Source: JTS-RE37 sp041743975 (GTDB lineage: Bacteria; Bacteroidota; Bacteroidia; Flavobacteriales; Flavobacteriaceae). From it: a stretch of DNA of 64,000 bases. Every line of letters begins with the position of its first letter. The stretch's first letter is position 1. The translations under genes and the position numbers were made by a program. The stretch spans positions 1-64,000 of the forward strand of contig JBGTLT010000200.1 in NCBI GenBank assembly GCA_041743975.1, in the 5' to 3' direction. The notes beneath the pieces were generated by a model, which was given only the letters and a program-made list of their open reading frames with translations, was not told the DNA's origin and searched no databases. Shown piece by piece: positions 26,610 through 35,359 of this stretch.

Positions 26610-29135
26610 ATGAAAAATATCCCTTTGCTGCTATTATTCTCAGCCTTTCAAACCCTTATCGGACAGGATTCCCTTGACCTCAGTTACTATCTTCCGAAAG
26701 GGATCAGTTATGATGAAAATATTCCCAAACCTTCTGAAATCATCGGCCATGAAGTAGGGGAATGGCATGTTACACATGATAAACTGATGTACTATATGCA
26801 GACATTGGCCACGGTAAGCGACCGTATTACCCTGGAAAACAGGGGCACTACTTTTGAAGGACGGCCCATTTTATTGCTTACTATTACTGCCCAAAAAAAC
26901 CATGGCAACCTGGAACAGATACGGCAGGACCACCTCGCCCTGTCTGAAAAGAACGGTGGCAACTCTGGGTTGGAAACAATGCCCATTGTAGTGTACCAGG
27001 GCTTTTCAATACATGGGAACGAACCCAGTGGTGCCAATGCAGGATTGGCATATGCCTATTACCTTGCGGCAGCCCAGGGCCCGGAAATTGATGCTTTGCT
27101 TGAGAATGTGGTCATTCTTATGGATCCTTCCTTTAACCCGGATGGCCTTCAAAGGTTCGCATATTGGGCCAACACCAATAAAAGTATCCACCTCAATTCG
27201 GACAATAACGAACGGGAGTACCATGAGGTCTGGCCGGGCGGAAGAACTAATCATTACTGGTTTGACATGAACAGGGACTGGCTTCCCGTGCAGCTGCCGG
27301 AAAGCCGTGCGAGGTTAAAAACATTCCACAAATGGCTTCCCAATATTTTGACAGACCACCATGAAATGGGTACCAATTCCACCTTTTTCTTCCAGCCCGG
27401 GGAACCTACAAGGGTACATCCCTTAACCCCTCAACTAAATCAGGAACTTACGGCAGAGATTGGGACCTACCACGCCACAGCATTCGATAATATTGGTTCC
27501 CTCTACTATTCGGAAGAAGATTATGACGATTACTATTATGGCAAAGGATCCACTTTCCCGGACATCAATGGAAGCATTGGCATTTTGTTTGAACAGGCGA
27601 GTTCAAGAGGGCATATCCAGGAAAGTGAAAACGGGTTGCTCACCTTTCCCTTTACCATACGGAATCAATTTACAGCCGCATTATCTACATTGGAAGCCGC
27701 CCGGAATATGCGCACCAAATTACTGGCCTACCAGCGCGACTTTTACAAGGAGGCACGAATTGATTCACAAAAAAGCAAGACCAAATCAATAGTTTTTGGC
27801 GATAGCAAGGACGCTGCCAAAACGTGGCACCTGGCGGAGATACTGGACCGGCAGCATATTCAATTTAATGAGCTGGCCGGCGACTCGGTAATCAATGGGA
27901 AAACATTTGCAAAAGGTTATAGTTATGTAGTACCCATGGACCAGAAGAACTACAAACTCATACAGGCTATGTTTGAAAAAAGGACCACCTTTACAGACAG
28001 CCTCTTCTATGACATATCCGCATGGACGTTCCCGCTTGCATTCAATGTGGATTATGCTGAAATACCATCAGTGGCAAATGCCGGGGAAGCCATTTCCGAT
28101 CTTAAACCGCTTACGGGTTCTATTACAGGGGCTTCTGCGTATGCGTACCTTTTTGAATGGCATGAATACTATACCCCAAAAGCCCTCGACAGGATCCTGA
28201 ACAAAGGGATACGGGCCAAGGTGGCCAAATCCCCGTTTATACTGGACGGAAGAACCTATGATTATGGAACCGTTATGATCCCGGTCCAAAACCAGGATAT
28301 GGCCGGGGGGGAACTACACAAATTCCTCCAGGAGGTAGCGAAGGAATGTTATTTGGATATTGTCTCGGTTGGCACTGGTTCGACAAACGGGATCGACCTG
28401 GGCAGCAGTGACTTCGACCCGCTTATAAAACAGAAGGTAGCCCTTATTGTCGGAACCGGAATCCAGGCCAGTGATGCAGGAGAGATATGGCATTTATTCG
28501 ATACGCGTTATGATATGAAGATCACAAAGATCGATACGGAATATTTTAAAAATACCGATATCAGCAGTTATACAGATATTATCATACCCAACACAAGGGG
28601 CAGTTCGGCCCTGGATAAGAAGGATGCAGAAAAATTAGGTGCATGGGTAAAATCCGGCGGTTCGTTAATTGGCTACACTGGTGTGGCCAACTGGGCCGAT
28701 AAAAATGAAATAGTGAAGCTAAAATTTAAAAAAGATTCCCTGGTTGCCCGGAATATATCCTATGAACAACGCCAGGATTTTCTGGGGGCACAGGAGACGG
28801 GAGGGGCCATATTTGAAGCCAAACTGGATCGCTCCCACCCTATTAACTTTGGGTATAAGAATGAAAGGCTGGCCCTCTTCAGAAATTCGAATGTATACCT
28901 GGAACCGGACAACAACAGCTATAATAATCCCATTCAGTATACTGACAACCCATTGCTCAGCGGCTATATTTCCGAAGAAAATGCCCAACTGATCAAAAAC
29001 AGCATTCCCTTTACTGCCAGGCGGGTCGGGAAAGGCCGTGTAATCCTTTTTACAGACAATACCAATTTCAGGGCTTTCTGGTACGGAACGAACAAACTTC
29101 TGATGAATGCCATCTTTTTTGGGCACATGATGTAA
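26610..29135 (+). CDS. Secreted M14 family zinc carboxypeptidase with C-terminal GATase1-like domain
   Basis: An 841-residue secreted peptidase. The start is set at MKNIPLLLLFSAFQTLIGQ, a good signal peptide; the frame extends 29 codons upstream without sense. The M14 domain covers about residues 60-400: zinc ligands HGNEPSG (near 135) and DHHE (near 253), and a catalytic glutamate in ILFEQAS. The C-terminal third contains ALIVGTGIQASDAGE and a GSLIGYTG stretch resembling a glutamine-amidotransferase-like domain, a pairing common in Bacteroidota M14 enzymes. It probably degrades peptides or peptidoglycan stems in the periplasm. Confidence 0.92.
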   Translation: MKNIPLLLLFSAFQTLIGQDSLDLSYYLPKGISYDENIPKPSEIIGHEVGEWHVTHDKLMYYMQTLATVSDRITLENRGTTFEGRPILLLTITAQKNHGNLEQIRQDHLALSEKNGGNSGLETMPIVVYQGFSIHGNEPSGANAGLAYAYYLAAAQGPEIDALLENVVILMDPSFNPDGLQRFAYWANTNKSIHLNSDNNEREYHEVWPGGRTNHYWFDMNRDWLPVQLPESRARLKTFHKWLPNILTDHHEMGTNSTFFFQPGEPTRVHPLTPQLNQELTAEIGTYHATAFDNIGSLYYSEEDYDDYYYGKGSTFPDINGSIGILFEQASSRGHIQESENGLLTFPFTIRNQFTAALSTLEAARNMRTKLLAYQRDFYKEARIDSQKSKTKSIVFGDSKDAAKTWHLAEILDRQHIQFNELAGDSVINGKTFAKGYSYVVPMDQKNYKLIQAMFEKRTTFTDSLFYDISAWTFPLAFNVDYAEIPSVANAGEAISDLKPLTGSITGASAYAYLFEWHEYYTPKALDRILNKGIRAKVAKSPFILDGRTYDYGTVMIPVQNQDMAGGELHKFLQEVAKECYLDIVSVGTGSTNGIDLGSSDFDPLIKQKVALIVGTGIQASDAGEIWHLFDTRYDMKITKIDTEYFKNTDISSYTDIIIPNTRGSSALDKKDAEKLGAWVKSGGSLIGYTGVANWADKNEIVKLKFKKDSLVARNISYEQRQDFLGAQETGGAIFEAKLDRSHPINFGYKNERLALFRNSNVYLEPDNNSYNNPIQYTDNPLLSGYISEENAQLIKNSIPFTARRVGKGRVILFTDNTNFRAFWYGTNKLLMNAIFFGHMM

Positions 29136-29195
29136 GTTTGAAATGACCCTGTTTCGCGCGGTTGCTTTTGAAGGGTGGCTTAATTACAGCTGCCT

Positions 29196-29558
29196 TCAGG
29201 ATGCGTCCATCTGTTGCGACAGCCTGTATTGCACCATCCGGGTTATCAGATCGAGCGGCATGGGAACCCCCAATGGGAATTGTACGGATCCCTTTCCCGT
29301 TTTGTAGGCAGACAGTTCTTTCTTAAAGGCCTCCGCTGCCACCGGGGTAGGATAAAGTCCGATATGGTTCTTAAATCCGGCAAAATGGACCAGGTTCCTG
29401 CCATTGAGTTTAAAGGTCGGGATACCATAGCTGATCGTTTCATCGGCCTGCGGAACCAACTTGCGTATGGTGTGTCGGACCGCTTCCAAATCCTTTCGAA
29501 CAGGTTCCGGAAATTCCGCGATATAGGCGTCAATAGTTATAGGTTTGGATGTTGCCAT
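29196..29558 (-). CDS. DUF1801 domain protein (YdhG-like)
   Basis: A 120-residue DUF1801 protein with the pattern IDAYIAEFPEPVRKDLEAVRHTIRKLVPQADETISYGIPTFKLNGRNLVHFAGFKNHIGLYP. These proteins are often called iron chaperone-like (frataxin-like fold), but the function in Bacteroidota is unproven. It lies 6 bases downstream of the VOC-domain gene on the same strand, so the two are co-transcribed. The N-terminal part resembles the first domain of the protein at 20058-20651. Confidence 0.9.
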   Translation of the reverse strand: MATSKPITIDAYIAEFPEPVRKDLEAVRHTIRKLVPQADETISYGIPTFKLNGRNLVHFAGFKNHIGLYPTPVAAEAFKKELSAYKTGKGSVQFPLGVPMPLDLITRMVQYRLSQQMDAS

Positions 29559-29564
29559 ATACTT

Positions 29565-30410
29565 TTATTCAGCGGCAAGCAGGAGCTTGTAAATTTCAAA
29601 TTTTTTCATTTTCAGGAAGGCTTGCACCACACCCTCAGCCTTTTCCGGATCACTCATAAGTTTAGGGAGGACGGCCGGTACTACCTGCCAGGAAAAACCA
29701 AATTTGTCCTTTAACCAACCGCATTGGCCTTCACTTCCGCCTTTGGAAAGTTCATTCCAGTAGTAATCGATCTCCTCCTGGGATTCACATTCTATGGCAA
29801 GGGAAATGCCCTCCGTAAACGAAAGATCAGGGAATTGACCGCTGTCCATCAGAATAAATTGGTGTCCCAGGAGATTGAATTGTGCATGTGCTATTTTACC
29901 AGCTTGCCCGGTATCGGACTGGGGGTAGCGGTAAATGAAAGGCCTTTCGGATGCTTTAAAAATATTTGAATAATGATCCAATGCTTCATCGCCCTTACCA
30001 AACTGTTCCCCCACGAACATGAACGCCGGGGTGATATGCTGCCCGAAGGAGGCAGGTTCACCCAGGGTCAGTTGCCATGAAATCCCATATCGATCCTCCA
30101 CCCATCCGTAACGGGGGCTCCATTCATAGGCATCGAGTGGCATCATAATCTTTCCCTTTTCCGAAAGTTGCTCCCATGTTTTGTTCATTTCTGTTTCAGA
30201 TCCAAAGATCGCATAAAAGGAAACGGTGGGATTTGGCTTAAAGTGCGGCCCCCCGTTCAAACCCATAAACCGGATGCCTTCAAGTTCAAAAGTTACCACC
30301 ATCGACGTATTGGACGTGATAACGGAATCCGGGAATACGGTACTGTAGAAAGAGGCTGCATCGGCAGCATTGCCATCAAACCAGATGCAGGGATAAATTT
30401 TATTCTTCAT
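29565..30410 (-). CDS. Two-domain VOC (PhnB-like) family protein
   Basis: A 281-residue protein made of two VOC/glyoxalase-fold halves of the PhnB or 3-demethylubiquinone-9 methyltransferase-like family. The first begins YPCIWFDGNAADAASFYSTVFPDS and ends near residue 125 with YGWVEDRYGISWQL. The second (about residues 130-260) repeats this with ITPAFMFVGEQFGKGDEALDHYS and ends CGWLKDKFGFSWQVVP. The duplicated GWLxDxFGxSWQ motif is typical of this family. Enzymatic function is not known. It forms a two-gene unit with the DUF1801 gene. Confidence 0.9.
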   Translation of the reverse strand: MKNKIYPCIWFDGNAADAASFYSTVFPDSVITSNTSMVVTFELEGIRFMGLNGGPHFKPNPTVSFYAIFGSETEMNKTWEQLSEKGKIMMPLDAYEWSPRYGWVEDRYGISWQLTLGEPASFGQHITPAFMFVGEQFGKGDEALDHYSNIFKASERPFIYRYPQSDTGQAGKIAHAQFNLLGHQFILMDSGQFPDLSFTEGISLAIECESQEEIDYYWNELSKGGSEGQCGWLKDKFGFSWQVVPAVLPKLMSDPEKAEGVVQAFLKMKKFEIYKLLLAAE

Positions 30411-30575
30411 GATGATTACAATTTAGCAGGGAATAGGTTTTCCTGGTTGAAGGCAAAACCCTATTTCGTATGTTAAATATACTGCCAAAATCAGAGTTCT
30501 GAGGTATGCAATTACGCCAAGTTAGCGGGCTGATTTCGCCACGCGGTTCCCGCTGTGGCAGGTCGGGTACGGAAA

Positions 30576-31616
30576 TCAGGCCTGCTTTACATAGTACAGG
30601 TTGAAAAGGAAAAGGCCCATAACACCGCCAAGGGCTGCAAGGTAACCCTGCAGGGCCCAGAGGATCAGCAGCAGCAGGAGATAATACAGCGGAAATACCA
30701 TGAAAGCGTATAAAAACCGGTAGCTGCTCTTAAACTCCGGTTCGGGCACCTTTTTTGAAACATAAGCCCGCCATGGCCAAAGCAGCGGGAAATTTAAAAT
30801 GGAAAAGAGGGTTGCCATCACGGAAGATTTTTTTGTACGCGATCCGGCGACCCGGTTTAATTCCATTGAAGGCATATGGCGGATCCATTCATTGACCTTT
30901 TTTGGTTCCAGGTAATTGGCGCCAAGCCTGTTCAACGTATCCCGGATTTCCTCATAATTATCCACATCGCCTATATGGGTGGTCACCTGTTTTAACTCGG
31001 TGGCCACTTTTTCCTTTACAGACTGAACGAAAATATGTTCTTTCCCCGGCTCATAATAGTCCTGTACCGGAATATCGGCTCCGAAATAAAAGGCGGCACT
31101 ATCCGGAAAAGAAGCAGCATCCTGGTAATTGATGCCCAGGGGTACTAAGCGGATATCGAGGTGGGGATGCCGTGAAAGGGATGTTAAGATGATACGCGTA
31201 AACCCCTTGTTCAGAGGCCGGATACACCGGGCCAGACTGTGGTTACCCTCCGGGAAAATGAGGATGGATTGGTTTTTTTCCAATAAGGCTGCACATCGAT
31301 CAAAGGTCACTGAATTCTTCGCCAATTCATGAATCCCATCCCGGATGCGATAGACAGGCAGCATCCTTAACAGCTTGAAAAGTGCACGAAGGCATGGGTT
31401 GCTGAATACATCGGAACGTGTCAGGAAATAGGGCCTGTGTTTCGAGGAAACCGCAACCAGCAGGGCATCGAGTAGGGCATTCTGGTGATTGGCAAGTATC
31501 AGTATCGGTTTTTTTTCAGGAATTTTGGCCAGGTCATGCATTTCAATTTTTTTGAAGTAACAGTAACACCCCAGCCGGATGCTCTGCTTTATAAGAAAAT
31601 AGGCTATATCTTTCAA
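30576..31616 (-). CDS. Lysophospholipid acyltransferase (PlsC family)
   Basis: A 346-residue membrane acyltransferase of the PlsC type. The catalytic box reads NHQNALLD, and FPEGNHS corresponds to the family's FPEGT/S motif that binds the phosphate. C-terminal hydrophobic helices (about residues 255-340) anchor it. The best start is TTG at 31616-31614, giving (M)KDIAYFLIKQSIRLGCYCYFKKIE, the normal N-terminal helix; its last two bases overlap the TGA stop of the transporter gene before it (TTGA). Translation is therefore probably coupled. Phospholipid or related lipid acylation is inferred from the family. Confidence 0.85.
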   Translation of the reverse strand: MKDIAYFLIKQSIRLGCYCYFKKIEMHDLAKIPEKKPILILANHQNALLDALLVAVSSKHRPYFLTRSDVFSNPCLRALFKLLRMLPVYRIRDGIHELAKNSVTFDRCAALLEKNQSILIFPEGNHSLARCIRPLNKGFTRIILTSLSRHPHLDIRLVPLGINYQDAASFPDSAAFYFGADIPVQDYYEPGKEHIFVQSVKEKVATELKQVTTHIGDVDNYEEIRDTLNRLGANYLEPKKVNEWIRHMPSMELNRVAGSRTKKSSVMATLFSILNFPLLWPWRAYVSKKVPEPEFKSSYRFLYAFMVFPLYYLLLLLILWALQGYLAALGGVMGLFLFNLYYVKQA

Positions 31617-32533
31617 GCCAGTTCTTCTTTTTGAAGGGGTTTGAAACCCCAGAACCCTGCCAGTAAAAGTCCGGATATCAAGTGCCAGATACCCCAAAAG
31701 GCTGCGAGGAGGGCCATTCCGCCTAAGCCATTAAAAAATGTGAAGATCAGTATCAATCCCAGGCCGGAATTCTGGATCCCGGTTTCAATAGCGATGGTTC
31801 GGGTGTCCCGTTGGCTGAGCCCCATGAGTTTTGCAATGGAGAACCCGGTAATTACTGCCAACAGGTTGTGGAATAAAACAATCCAAAAAATGTAATCCAG
31901 ATAATCTGCGAATACCTTCCGGTTGTCAAACAGGGCTATAAAGACCAGCGCAATAAAAAAGGTCAGGGAGCAGGCTTTGAATACGCCCGAAAGCCGGTTG
32001 GCAAGTGAAGGTTTCCAATAATTCACCAACATACCCAAAACAAGGGGGAATCCCAATATCAGGGATACCAGTTGCACCATTTCCAGGGGTGCAATGGAAA
32101 CTTGTTGCAGAATAGAAGCGGTAGGCGGATAGAGAGAACCCCATAGCTGCAGGTTCAAAGGGGTCATCAGCACGGCCAGTAAAGTGCATGCCCCAGTAAG
32201 GCTGACTGAAAGGGCCGTATTTCCTTTGGCCAGCTGGGTCATGAAATTGGAGATGTTCCCCCCGGGGCAGGCAGCCACCATAAACATTCCAAGAGCAATG
32301 CTCGGAAGGGGTTCTATTAGCCAAACCAGGGCGAATGTGGCCAAAGGAAGTAATAGAAACTGACTGAGGATCCCGGTAAAAAAAGCTTTGGGTTTTCTAA
32401 CCAGGATTTTAAAGTCGCGCACCGTGATTTCCAGGGCCACCCCGAACATGACCAGCGCCAATGCTGAATTCAGGACCCAAAGTGTTTGGGAATCAAATTG
32501 AATGGGGATCGTATCGAGACTATGTTCCAGCAA
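31613..32533 (-). CDS. BASS family (bile acid:sodium symporter-like) transporter
   Basis: A 306-residue inner-membrane protein with about nine or ten membrane segments. It begins (M)LEHSLDTIPIQFDSQTLWVLNSALALVMFGVALEITVRDF, matching the SBF/BASS family. It also has the PGGNISNFMTQLAKGNTALSVSLT motif near residue 100, which lines the sodium and substrate site, and TIAIETGIQNSGLGLIL near residue 240. The start codon is TTG; it follows, two codons later and in frame, the stop of a csaA remnant. Substrate unknown; the family moves organic acids with sodium. Coupled to the acyltransferase gene downstream. Confidence 0.93.
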   Translation of the reverse strand: MLEHSLDTIPIQFDSQTLWVLNSALALVMFGVALEITVRDFKILVRKPKAFFTGILSQFLLLPLATFALVWLIEPLPSIALGMFMVAACPGGNISNFMTQLAKGNTALSVSLTGACTLLAVLMTPLNLQLWGSLYPPTASILQQVSIAPLEMVQLVSLILGFPLVLGMLVNYWKPSLANRLSGVFKACSLTFFIALVFIALFDNRKVFADYLDYIFWIVLFHNLLAVITGFSIAKLMGLSQRDTRTIAIETGIQNSGLGLILIFTFFNGLGGMALLAAFWGIWHLISGLLLAGFWGFKPLQKEELA

Positions 32534-32536
32534 GGA

Positions 32537-32819
32537 TCAGGAGATTTTTATTTCGTTGGGCACTGTGTACCGGGGCTTCGGGAGCACAACATCTCCCCCC
32601 GCCACAGCTCCCAAGATAAGACATTCGCTCATAATGTTGGCTATCCGTTTCCCTGGAAAGTTGACCATCGCCCCTACCTGCCTTCCCATTAGGGGTATAT
32701 CGATTCGTGATCCGGGCAGAGGATTTCCGGACGCCGGATTCAGGGCCAAAATCGATATGTAGCAGGTATGTCGTAACACGTGCCAAACAAAAATCGGTCA
32801 CCTCAATGATGGTTCCAGT
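32537..32819 (-). pseudogene. csaA: csaA (tRNA-binding-domain chaperone) remnant
   Basis: The minus strand encodes pieces of CsaA, a small OB-fold tRNA-binding-type protein that acts as an export-related chaperone. GTIIEVTDFCLARVTTYLLH...IDFGPESGVRKSSARITNRYTP reads in one frame and LMGRQVGAMVNFPGKRIANIMSECLILGAV...VVLPKPRYTVPNEIKIS in another. The break is near 32690-32697, where about seven bases seem lost between YTP and LMGRQV (YTPEELMGRQV in the family). The first roughly 15 residues are missing at the 5' end, replaced by another gene remnant. The TGA stop is 3 bases before the transporter's TTG start. Recognition is from memory of the family signature; a similarity search would confirm it. 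Confidence 0.75.
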
Positions 32820-32990
32820 ATTGTCTCCCGGGTTGCTCAACCCCTCAAACGGATAATAACGAAGGACATTCAATTCAGTTGTATTGCAATACCCTACCGT
32901 TTATTTTCCGCGCCAGCTGCACAAAGATTGGGATCTACAGTAAATCCTTCACCCTGCAGCTTATTGATGGCCACGGCCAGGGATGGTAAG
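32820..32990 (-). pseudogene. Remnant of a small 'phosphoribosylpyrophosphate synthetase-like' protein gene
   Basis: Minus-strand segments LPSLAVAINKLQGEGFTVDPNLCAAGAENK (to about 32900) and, one frame over, ELNVLRYYPFEGLSNPGD resemble a roughly 100-residue flavobacterial family. That family has the pattern INxLxxEGFTxDFNL and, later, FRFEGxSNPxD, and is usually mislabelled as PRPP synthetase. A TAG and a TGA lie between the segments, the start codon is gone, and the reading passes directly into CsaA sequence at NPGD/NTGTIIEV. I infer that a deletion removed the end of this gene and the start of csaA. Family identification is tentative. Confidence 0.55.
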
Positions 32991-33101
32991 AATTTTCAAT
33001 ACTAAATCTGTTAACCTCATTAAATTAACAATTGCCCTACCAAAAAACAATAATTTTTGGATACTTTTAGTTATTCAGTAATGTATTGAAAAGCACATAA
33101 A
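32991..33101. other. Rest of the intergenic region upstream of the thioredoxin-family gene
   Basis: AT-rich; contains TACTTTTA at 33062-33069, a near match to the -7 promoter consensus, 33 bases before the ATG at 33102. Nothing else recognised. Confidence 0.4.
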
Positions 33102-33659
33102 ATGGCCAATACGCCCAGCAATATGATCCCTTTAGGCACCCAGGCACCCGTATTCAGCCTGAATGATGCAGTAAGCGACAAGACCCTTGAACTTGACGAA
33201 CTTAAAGGGCAAAAAGGTACTGTGATCATGTTCATTTGCAACCATTGCCCCTTTGTAAAGCATGTCAATCCACAAATCGTACAGCTCGCCAGGTTATATC
33301 TCCCACGGGAGGTAGGCTTTATCGCAATCTCCAGCAATGATATTCTCAGGTACCCACTGGATGCCCCCGAACTTATGAAAAAGACAGCGATACGTGAAAA
33401 CTACCCTTTTCCATATCTGTATGATGAGACACAAGGGGTTGCCCGTGCCTATGATGCGGCGTGTACCCCGGATTTTTATGTATTCGACGCAGAACTTCGC
33501 CTGGTTTATCGTGGGCAGCTGGATGATTCTCGGCCGGGAAATGGTGTCCCCTGTACCGGAAAAGACCTTCGGAATGCACTGGATGCACTGTTGAGCGGCA
33601 ACCCCATCAATCCCGAACAAAAACCAAGTATCGGTTGTAACATCAAATGGCGGGAATAA
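33102..33659 (+). CDS. Thioredoxin-family (peroxiredoxin-like) protein
   Basis: A 185-residue cytoplasmic thioredoxin-fold protein without signal peptide. After APVFSLNDAVSDKTLELDEL comes VIMFICNHCPFVKHVN, where CNHC (near residue 48) is the redox-active motif, unusual but typical of a conserved AhpC/TSA-like subfamily widespread in bacteria. FIAISSNDILRYP and ACTPDFYVFD carry the peroxiredoxin-like core. It may reduce disulfides or peroxides; not tested. It converges on the bacillithiol-transferase-like gene with 42 bases between them. Confidence 0.9.
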   Translation: MANTPSNMIPLGTQAPVFSLNDAVSDKTLELDELKGQKGTVIMFICNHCPFVKHVNPQIVQLARLYLPREVGFIAISSNDILRYPLDAPELMKKTAIRENYPFPYLYDETQGVARAYDAACTPDFYVFDAELRLVYRGQLDDSRPGNGVPCTGKDLRNALDALLSGNPINPEQKPSIGCNIKWRE

Positions 33660-33701
33660 ACCTACTGCGCGAAGTGCCGCTGATTCCCTTACACCTGCTT
33701 C

Positions 33702-34250
33702 TTATTTTATCCAGCCTTTGCGGTAGAGCAGGTTCTCAATGTGTTTACAGTGGTGGTAACCATGCCAGGCATAACTGCCTATATTTTCCTCAACCGTGGT
33801 AACCTTATTCCCAACCGGATGTATAAATGATTTCATGAAATCTTCCTCCGACAGGTTTTTGAAAAGGTAGATCATTTTAGCGTGAATGGCACTTAGGTGG
33901 TCCAGGGATAAAGATATGGGTCCGGAGCGGGAATCATTGAGCAAGGCCCAGGCCTTCTCATTATACGGTTTTATGATCGGCTCGACTTCCGTCAGTGCCC
34001 ACTTAAACCTGGTGTAACTGTGATGGTGGCTATCCGCAAGGTGGTGCACTACCTGCCTTACCGTCCATCCATCAGGGCGGTATGGGGTATTGAGTTGCTC
34101 TTCAGACAGGCCAATGACCAAATCTGAGAGTTTTACTGGCAGGGCCTCCATTTCTGCTATCCAATCGGTTCTGATAAGACTCGTTATCTTATCCGGACAT
34201 ACAAAATGGCCTATCGGGTATTTCATTTGTTCCAGCGTACTCTCTCTCAT
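33702..34250 (-). CDS. YfiT/BstA family DinB-like metal-dependent transferase
   Basis: A 182-residue four-helix-bundle protein of the DinB superfamily, YfiT/BstA type. It has KYPIGHFVCPD at the start and the metal-site histidines in TVRQVVHHLADSHHHSYTRFKWALTE (near residue 70) and in GSYAWHGYHHCKHIENL (near residue 163). In firmicutes this family is a bacillithiol transferase; some Bacteroidota also make bacillithiol, so thiol transfer in detoxification is a reasonable inference. Neighbouring thioredoxin and peroxiredoxin genes fit a redox theme. The first eight residues may be shorter (start at KYPIGH methionine). Confidence 0.88.
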   Translation of the reverse strand: MRESTLEQMKYPIGHFVCPDKITSLIRTDWIAEMEALPVKLSDLVIGLSEEQLNTPYRPDGWTVRQVVHHLADSHHHSYTRFKWALTEVEPIIKPYNEKAWALLNDSRSGPISLSLDHLSAIHAKMIYLFKNLSEEDFMKSFIHPVGNKVTTVEENIGSYAWHGYHHCKHIENLLYRKGWIK

Positions 34251-34553
34251 GGTTCAAAAATAAGGTGAAATTGTAGTATCCGTGTCTTAAAGTTACACAC
34301 AATTCTTAAATCAAGCTGGGATAAAATTGATTAACTTCGGAACGGAAATGTGTTCTCATTTTACCGGTATCTCCCAAAAGGGGATTCACTCCTCCAAAGA
34401 ACTATTCTGCTTTGCTGTGTCAGGACCCCTTTGTTTCTCTCCTACCCTTCCCCCGGGAAATTTTAATACTTTTTTAACTATGGGCGGATCGCATAATGAG
34501 TTTAATCTGATAATTTTATAGTGTAACTGATTTAAAAATCTAAAGCTAAAAAT
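34251..34553. other. Divergent intergenic region
   Basis: About 300 AT-rich bases between the BstA-like gene and the peroxiredoxin gene, presumably holding both promoters. A C- and T-rich stretch is present, but no repeat, hairpin with U tract, or convincing coding sequence was recognised. Confidence 0.5.
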
Positions 34554-35192
34554 ATGGCAACAATACGACTGGGTGACAAAGCACCCGATTTTACAGCGGA
34601 TAGTTCCGAGGGTACACTTAACTTATACGAGTACTTAGGCGACAGCTGGGGGATTTTATTTTCCCACCCCGCAGATTTCACGCCTGTATGCACCACAGAA
34701 CTGGGAACAGCTGCAAAATTCAAGAAGGAATTTGACAAACGAAACGTAAAAATGATCGCCTTGAGCGTGGATGGCCTTGTCTCACACGCAAAATGGATAA
34801 AGGACATAAACGATACGCAGCAAACTACCGTTAATTTTCCGATCATTGCCGATGAGGACAGGAAGGTATCCAATTTGTATGATATGATCCACCCCAACGC
34901 CAATGATACCCTTACGGTACGATCTGTCTATATTATTGCACCGGATAAGACGGTAAAACTGATATTGACCTATCCTGCTTCAACCGGTCGGAATTTCCAT
35001 GAGTTGTTGCGTGTCATCGATTCTTTGCAGTTGACAGCCTACCATAAAGTTGCCACGCCCGCCAACTGGGAAAATGGGGAAGATGTGGTGGTCAGTCCTT
35101 CTATACCTACTGAAGAAGCCAGAGGTATGTTTTCAAAAGGTGTAACTGAAATAAGACCATACCTTCGGATGACTCCGGACCCCACAGCATAA
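34554..35192 (+). CDS. Peroxiredoxin (Prx6/1-Cys type)
   Basis: A 212-residue peroxiredoxin that reduces peroxides in the cytoplasm. The peroxidatic site is HPADFTPVCTTELG, with catalytic Cys near residue 46. Prx6-class features are the WIKDINDTQQTTVNFPIIADEDRKVSNLYDMIHP block and a C-terminal arm with FHELLRVIDSLQLT and PANWENGEDVVVSPSIP. Length agrees with the family. It is monocistronic with a strong terminator 26 bases downstream. Confidence 0.96.
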   Translation: MATIRLGDKAPDFTADSSEGTLNLYEYLGDSWGILFSHPADFTPVCTTELGTAAKFKKEFDKRNVKMIALSVDGLVSHAKWIKDINDTQQTTVNFPIIADEDRKVSNLYDMIHPNANDTLTVRSVYIIAPDKTVKLILTYPASTGRNFHELLRVIDSLQLTAYHKVATPANWENGEDVVVSPSIPTEEARGMFSKGVTEIRPYLRMTPDPTA

Positions 35193-35217
35193 AAAGTATG
35201 GGATAGTGGAATTAAGC

Positions 35218-35242
35218 CTGGCTGCTGACAGCCGGTTTTTTT
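35218..35242 (+). terminator. Intrinsic terminator of the peroxiredoxin gene
   Basis: CTGGCTG and CAGCCGG pair (one G-T pair) around a CTGA loop, followed by seven T residues. Confidence 0.85.
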
Positions 35243-35359
35243 GCCATACCGCGTTCTGTATTCCGGAGGATAATTATGCTGTCAGTTGCTACAAACCAAT
35301 CGGTCGGGAATTTCGCGTTCGTGCGGGCAAAATAAAACTTGAAGACTAAGCAGAAGCAG

